From Sphagnum compactum (Eukaryota; Bryophyta; Sphagnopsida; Sphagnales), in the NCBI GenBank assembly GCA_965153455.1, contig OZ234497.1, positions 17,663,872-17,727,871 on the forward strand: a DNA stretch of 64,000 nucleotides, read 5' to 3'. Both the position numbers and the translations under genes were made by a program. Shown here one piece after another: positions 58,405 through 64,000 of the stretch (position 1 is its first letter; the number at the start of each line of letters is the position of its first letter). The notes under the pieces were generated by a model. The model ran no database searches and was not told where the DNA came from. It was given only the letters and a program-made list of their open reading frames with translations.

Positions 58405-58980
58405 GACCCAAAATGTAGGTATTACTTTTAGGGTAGGATCTTCATTTAAAGAAGGCTTAAACCCCACATGCGTATTTTTGGTGTGACCCAAAATGCAGGT
58501 ATTGCATTTAGGGTAGGATCTTCGTATAAAGATGCTTAAACCCCACATGCGTATTTCTGGTGTGACCCAAAATGCAGGTATTGCATTTAGGGTAGGATCT
58601 TCGTATAAAGATGCTTAAACCCCACATGCGTATTTCTGGTGTGACCCAAAATGCAGGTATTGCATTTAGGGTAGGGTTATTTCAAAGTGACTTTGTGTCT
58701 GCATATTGTGTTTAGGGCTAGGTCTTCACTTAAGGGTATCCAAACCATTTAGATGGGTTTTTTTTTAAACATGTGGGTATTGCATTTAGGCTTGTTTTTC
58801 ATTTAAACTTGCAATACCCAAACTTGTACTTACGTTTACCAACTGGAATGTTGGGGTTTCATTGCAATACCTACAATCGTACTTACCTTTACCAACTGGA
58901 ATTTTGGGGCATAATTGCAATACTTGCACTTGTACTTACTTTTACCAACTGGGATTTTGGGGCCTAGTTACAATACCTGC
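58405..58980 (+). repeat. Arrays 3 and 4: 83-bp and 60-bp tandem repeats carrying the same motif
   Basis: At 58409-58678 a unit of about 83 bp (AATGCAGGTATTGCATTTAG, GGTAGGATCTTCGTATAAAG, CCCCACATGCGTATTTCTGG) is repeated a little over three times, nearly identical in the last copies. At 58810-58980 a 60-bp unit (TTGCAATACC, CTTACCTTTACCAACTGG, TTTTGGGG) is repeated three times with the motif in the other orientation. Confidence 0.88.
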
Positions 58981-60754
58981 ATCTAACACTGATATAATCA
59001 TTATCCTTGTGTTTTTGCATTTCACATTTTTTGTACTTATTACTTGGAAACAATAATAACCTTTGTGCCATATTAGACTTCATGTGTGTGTTGAATACAT
59101 GATGTTCAAAGAATTTGGGGTATGATTTCCTCCATACAAAATCGATTCTAAAAGAAAATTCTTAGTGCCAATGGCAACAATCTTGATTAGTAATTGAAAC
59201 ATTTATTCGTGACATCGTTTAGTACGTACATTTGTGTGATTGAGCATTGTTTCATGCCAATCTTTGAGCCGTTTGACACTATTTCCCAATCCATCTTCTA
59301 CACGGCGTAACACCAATCCTGGGTGTGAAATTGCATTTGCCTTTGTGAGGCGTATGTTACGAATTTACATGCCAATACTCTCATGTGTGAGGTGGCATGT
59401 TCACAAAGTGTCACATCGCCTTCTTTACATTCATTTGTGATCTCTTGCATTGTAGTGACCAATTGTGCAAGAGCCCTTTCCATTGGGGTTGATGAATTTA
59501 TTGTCTCATTAGACCCTACAATGGCACCCATAGGGAGATCATTTTGCTCCATGTTCATGAGCCCATCAAATTCCATGATCCCATCATCACCTTCAAGATG
59601 ATCATCTTCGTCATCATCATTGGACTCCATATCATCTGGAATATGTTGCGGGTCTGCAAACATGTGACCCAACCCTCCACGATGTGATCCATACCATGTT
59701 CCACAGTAATGAATGATATCCTCTTGAGAAATGTCTGTGCATGTGAGAATGACCTTAATTTGGTGTTTACACATGTTCCCTCGCAATGCCCATTTGCATG
59801 TGCAACAAAACATTTCGGTGAATGGGAATTTCACCGTGTAAATAACATTGGGAAGGCGTTGGCTCCGTACGGCCCAAGTTCCATCACTCTCAAGGGTTGG
59901 TTGGTACACATGGCTGAGTGGAATAAGGGCTACCATTTCCACACTTCGTGTAATAATGGCCTCCATAACCTTGTTTTTTATGAAACCCCTCTTTTTCATT
60001 TCCAATGTGTGCATGTAGTGGCTTGCAATGGTTGTTGTTAATCGCCACACCAACCAGTCAACCCTACGCCCTCTAAGGCCTTTTGTGTCAAGAGCAAGCC
60101 AACGTTTCAACGCACCATGATATGATTCAATGTTCGCTTGGGTGTCTTGGTTGGAATGGGGCACTCTTCGAACACCCACCATCCATAATTCTACAAACAT
60201 AAACACAATACATAAGGATGAATAACATTATACAAAATAATTTTGAATGCTAAACCATGATAAATATTATCACTTACCAAATTGATGGTAATAAGTCTAG
60301 AAATAGTTTGTCCACGCATCACCAGGCCTATCACTAGTAGAAAATGGTCATTTTGCGACTGGTCCATGTGACTAATTTTTAGTTGCAAGCGACATTTGCA
60401 ACTAAAATTTTAATAGTCGCGTTGGACAAGTCGCATTGACACTAGTTGCAAACGACAACGAATTTTGGATGAAAGAAAAGTCAACAAAATACGTTTTTAT
60501 CCTATGATTAGTCATATACGTATTGTCGTTTGCAACTAAGATGCAACTTTTTTGGTGAACAATGGGAACAAGTTATGTGTTGCCACGTGTCCCAACTCTT
60601 AATAATTGAAAATATTTTATTATTATTTTGAAATAATCTAAGATGTTTAATTTTTATGTTTGGATGGTTTAGATTGTGACATGTGGTGCAATAAAAATTT
60701 GCCACGTGGCATATTAATTGATATTTTCCAAATTAAATTTAAATCAATATTTAG

Positions 60755-60915
60755 GTATGTAGGTTGTATTAAGTACCTTCCTACCCATTTAGGTTAAACA
60801 CCTATCTAGATAGGACCTATTTACCTACCTAGGCCAAATACCTACTTAGGTAGGTAGGTAGGTAGAAAAATAGGTAGGCAAGTTAGGGAAGTAGGTAGTT
60901 AGGTGTAAATACATG
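60755..60915. repeat. CCTA/TAGG microsatellite inside the CACTA element
   Basis: Repeated TACCTACCTAGG then AGGTAGGTAGGTAGG units. Similar arrays occur at 12.5, 20.7 and 45.2 kb. Confidence 0.8.
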
Positions 60916-61039
60916 AATATTTATATTTTACTTTGGGTCAAGTCATATTTAATGACTCATCCCATATGCCCATCTATTTTCATATGTAAATGTAAGACAA
61001 AACACCTTGTTTATATAATTTTCAAGATGCGAATGAAAG

Positions 61040-61142
61040 CCAAAACATATGGGATAAACTTTTTAGTTGCAAGTCGTTTACGACTAAAAAATGTTCAGTT
61101 GCAAAGGACTTGCAACTAAAAAGTTTATCCCATATGTTTTGG
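61040..61142. repeat. Perfect 36-bp inverted repeat (hairpin) inside the CACTA element
   Basis: 61040-61075 (CCAAAACATATGGGATAAAC ... GCAAGTC) is exactly complementary to 61107-61142, with a 31-nt loop. The pairing continues outward imperfectly (CAAGATGCGAATGAAAG against CAAGATGGGAATGATAA), so the full fold-back is longer. The arms include the GTTGCAA motif. Confidence 0.92.
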
Positions 61143-62140
61143 TTATCATTCCCATCTTGAAAAGTATATAATTAAGTAAATAAGTGACATCTAACTAGTT
61201 AACTAATTAACTAATATAATTATTAATTATTTAACAAATGAAATATAGAAAAATAAATTAATAAACTTGCTAATTAATTAATTAACAACTAAACTAAAAA
61301 CTAACTAATTATTTATAGTAATAATAATCAATATCTTATTCTTACTGAATTTATTATATTATTATTAAATATTAATTAATTTATTAGTTAGATAAACCAT
61401 AATATTATATTAACTATAATAATCTATCAACCAATTTATTAAATTATAATTGGCTAATATTGAATTATTTAGCTAATTATTACTAAATAATAAATTATTA
61501 TTTCGTAACCAAATAAATTAATATAATAACTGAAATATTCAGTATTTAATTCTTAATAACTATTAATTATAAATATTGACTATTAGGTTTTTTATATTTA
61601 ATAATATAATTAAAACCTAGCCTAGGCTAACTATTTTATTATAATAACTCCCATTATTATATGAGTAAATATTTAATAGTAAAAATATCATTAATTCAAT
61701 TATTATTGTAGCTAGTTGGTAGCCAAGGTTAATTATTTTATTATTATTATTCATATTATTAATTCACTCATTAATTGATTTATGAAATATTACAATAAAT
61801 ATTATATATTTTTAATAATTATATTTTTCCTTCGAAAATAATTTCTGCATTTGTATAATAATTTATTATATTTCCATTCTAACTAATCCAGTAATTATTA
61901 TAAAATATAAAATAATAGAACTGAAAATTAGAAATATATATTAGTAAATGATTATAATCATTGAATTATTAAATAATTAATAAATATCAACTATAAATTT
62001 TAAATACAAAAATTTAAAACTATATATTAATATTTCTTAATAATTATTATATTAATCTAATAATATTTCATAATTGATTAATTATAATAATAATAACAAT
62101 AATGTGATTTGTCACTAGCCTAGGTTAGCTATTTTATTAC

Positions 62141-62172
<32 letters not shown>

Positions 62173-64000
62173 GTCACTTGTTAGACTATTATGATTTACT
62201 ATAATTAAGTTTTCATTTTTTTACGAAATAAAAATTAGTTCATAATAAGTACATTAGTCATTTGAAAAGAATTTAATAATAATTTAATAATATATTTAAA
62301 TTTTTATAATTACTTCAATAATTATAGAATTATTTTTCTTATCATTCTAATATCATCATCATTATGATCATTATGTAACAAGATATTATTGTTTTTAAAT
62401 TTTAGTTAAAGATAATATTTAAATGTAGTTTTTATTACATGTAATTAATATTAATATATAATATAATATTAATACAAATAATAATAAATTTCATTTTTAA
62501 TAATTTTAAAAAATATAATAAAATGGTTTGGATAAACCTATAATATGGGCACAATATATTTAACAAATATCTTATGTATAATTTTGATATACTCAAAATA
62601 TATACCATTTAATGTAACCATAATATCGAGGCCATTTATGATAATAATAATATTTGAATACACATTTAATATGGTTGTTCATATACATTCAAATTATACA
62701 TTTATAAATCCTAATACACCGAACTATATTTTTTAAAATTCACAAAATATACCTTTATATACTTATAGGGTTACAACTAAATTGGTCACATTTGCAACTA
62801 ATGGGACATAAATTGTTCTTCTTGGATGAAAACTTAACTAAATGTTGTTCACATGGAAGGATGAACACCAAACTAGTTGCAAACTAGTTGCATTGTAGTT
62901 GCAAATATGACCAACACAAGAAATAGTTGCAAAAATGTCCAAATGTAGTTGCAAATAACTAATAGTCGCATGTAGTCGCAAAGAGATTGGTTACATTTTA
63001 GCCAATTTCTACTAATGTATGTTTATGAAGGCTTTCTCTCACAGCAACCCTCCCACGCTCTTTGAAGTCATCAATTGTTTCTCCATGATTGATGGACATG
63101 TACATCACATCATGAAGGTCTTGGAGGATTCCACCCTGCACTTCCACATCTTTGATTTTTTCAGTACCACGTAAGCGCCATGCTTTGAGAACATGCCAAC
63201 AACAAAGGTAGATGGGAACCTTGTCCATACCCCATACGACCCTAATAAGGACACATATGCAATAAAATCTCCATGAGTGGATGGGGTTAGTAACCCATAA
63301 AATGCATTTGAAGTAATCAAGAATTTTATGAAAGATATTAAAAAACATTTAAGGAAATAAACACAAAGTCGATACTAGGTATAAAACTAACCGTAATGCC
63401 TTCAATTCTTGAGGTGCATCATCAACGAGAAAACATGATGGTTTCCAATGTGGCATGTGTGATAACATCTTCTCTTTTAATGGTTTCAACCATTCGATCA
63501 AATCTTGAACTGTTTGCCTACTTGTAATGATCCAGGCTAAAGGGACACCCGTGCGATGATCATCAAACCCCATCAAGGTGAATAGATGGAATTTCATGTC
63601 ATTTGTGCCAAATGTGGCATCCACAGAAATGGCACCATTGTGACCATATGATAGCATGGACTCGCATTGAGTTGGTGTTTGAATACCTATGGTGAATGGG
63701 ACTTGAGTTCCGTTGATTTCACCAACATCTTGGAAAAAAAACACATCTTCCGGATGTTGGAGAGCCCAAGACCGAATTGAAATTGCAGGGTTAGTGTGTA
63801 AACGCCAACTCCCTTTCTTATGTTTCCGATCCAAATATGCAATGTCTTGAAGCCGAATGAAATCATCTTGTGTCATGCTTTGACCTGCATTCACACGTTC
63901 CCACCAAATTGCTTTATGCTTGTCATATATTTGTTTGGTCATGTAACCTAAGCTTAGTTGGGCCCATATGTGGTCTTTCAATGCTTGTGACATGCGTGGA

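Larger units (their letters stand above)
60332..63017. mobile_element. Non-autonomous CACTA (En/Spm-type) element, 2686 bp, TAT duplication
   Basis: The left end is CACTAGTAGAAAATGG and the right end is the complement of CATTAGTAGAAATTGG (two mismatches in 16). The flanks are TAT on both sides (60329-60331 and 63018-63020), matching the 3-bp duplication of CACTA transposons. Subterminal regions (60380-60550 and 62760-62985) carry many AGTTGCAAA and GTCGCA motifs in both orientations, as expected for transposase-binding sites. The interior contains CCTA repeats, a long hairpin and about 1.3 kb of almost pure AT sequence, with no transposase ORF. Joining the flanks restores the MULE reading frame. 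Confidence 0.9.
59298..64000 (-). pseudogene. MULE (Mutator-like) transposase with SWIM finger, interrupted by a CACTA element; 5' end outside window
   Basis: Mutator-like transposase, DDE and SWIM zinc-finger type, read right to left. Exon A runs from the window edge to 63392 and carries the DDE core: SVDATFGTNDMKFHLFTLMG with the first Asp, then CFLVDDAPQELKAL with the second. Exon B (63241-60278) reads VVWGMDKVPIYLCCWHVLKAW, YMSINHGETIDDF and RESLHKH, where a 2.69-kb CACTA-type element splits it; beyond the insertion it resumes in frame as RPGDAWTNYF, a TAG stop (60297-60299), then TYYHQF. Exon C (60190-59298) has NIESYHGALKRWL, the SWIM motif CTCKWALRGNMCKH and an acidic tail, ending at 59298. 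Introns are GT-AG. With the insertion removed only the single TAG is disabling, so the copy is young. Confidence 0.85.

Noticed and set aside
1-64000. tRNA, rRNA, CRISPR or organelle-derived segments
   Set aside because: None recognised by eye. A tRNA scan and an alignment to plastid and mitochondrial genomes would be needed to exclude short ones.

Overview
This window is nuclear DNA of a land plant. It is AT-rich, its genes are split by GT-AG introns, and most of it is transposable-element sequence. The two intact ordinary genes are plant families: an F-box/WD40 protein like Arabidopsis At3g52030, and a short-chain dehydrogenase of the (neo)menthol/salutaridine reductase type. The density and mix of Helitron, CACTA, MULE, Harbinger, pogo, LTR and LINE-like sequences, and their poor resemblance to familiar angiosperm copies, suggest a large-genome seed-free plant (fern or lycophyte, less likely moss). 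That assignment is inference. All splice models, repeat boundaries and alignments were made by eye.

Layout. 0.1-0.9 kb: decayed LRR receptor kinase. 2.3-5.4 kb: intact 9-exon F-box/WD40 gene with one GC-AG intron. 6.4-7.5 kb: reverse-transcriptase retroelement remnant. 8-12 kb: AT-rich DNA with a pogo transposase scrap. 13.1-17.7 kb: nearly full-length but inactivated Helitron Rep/helicase with a clear 3' terminus. Beyond its 5' side, at 19.7-19.9 kb, lies a single exon of a DUF538 gene, and a 31-bp inverted repeat brackets both. 24.4-26.6 kb: intact 4-exon SDR gene. 28-32.5 kb: Gypsy-like gag remnant, an uncharacterised small ORF and a solo LTR. 33.4-34.6 kb: three Harbinger-type MITEs. 36.7-38.4 kb: dead pogo/jerky-like transposase. 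39.8-40.2 kb: a second, broken copy of the uncharacterised ORF. 42-45.5 kb: a minisatellite and a long inverted repeat. 48.1-48.7 kb: a fourth MITE. 50-51.7 kb: a second RT retroelement copy. 53.3-64 kb: an intact zinc-finger-like gene facing a MULE transposase, with hairpin and motif arrays between and around them. A 2.69-kb CACTA-type element has inserted into an exon of the MULE.

The most interesting part is 53.3-64 kb. A plus-strand gene encoding a 365-aa putative DNA-binding protein converges on a minus-strand MULE transposase, the same arrangement as mudrA/mudrB in maize MuDR. Intron 1 of the zinc-finger gene is an array of near-perfect palindromes. The intergenic space carries some 15-20 copies of a GGTATTGCA motif in both orientations. 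This may be a two-gene MULE with its own DNA-binding accessory protein; the right-hand end lies outside the window. The second candidate novelty is the pair of related small ORFs at 29.2 and 39.8 kb, which share a strongly conserved C-terminus and match no family I can name.
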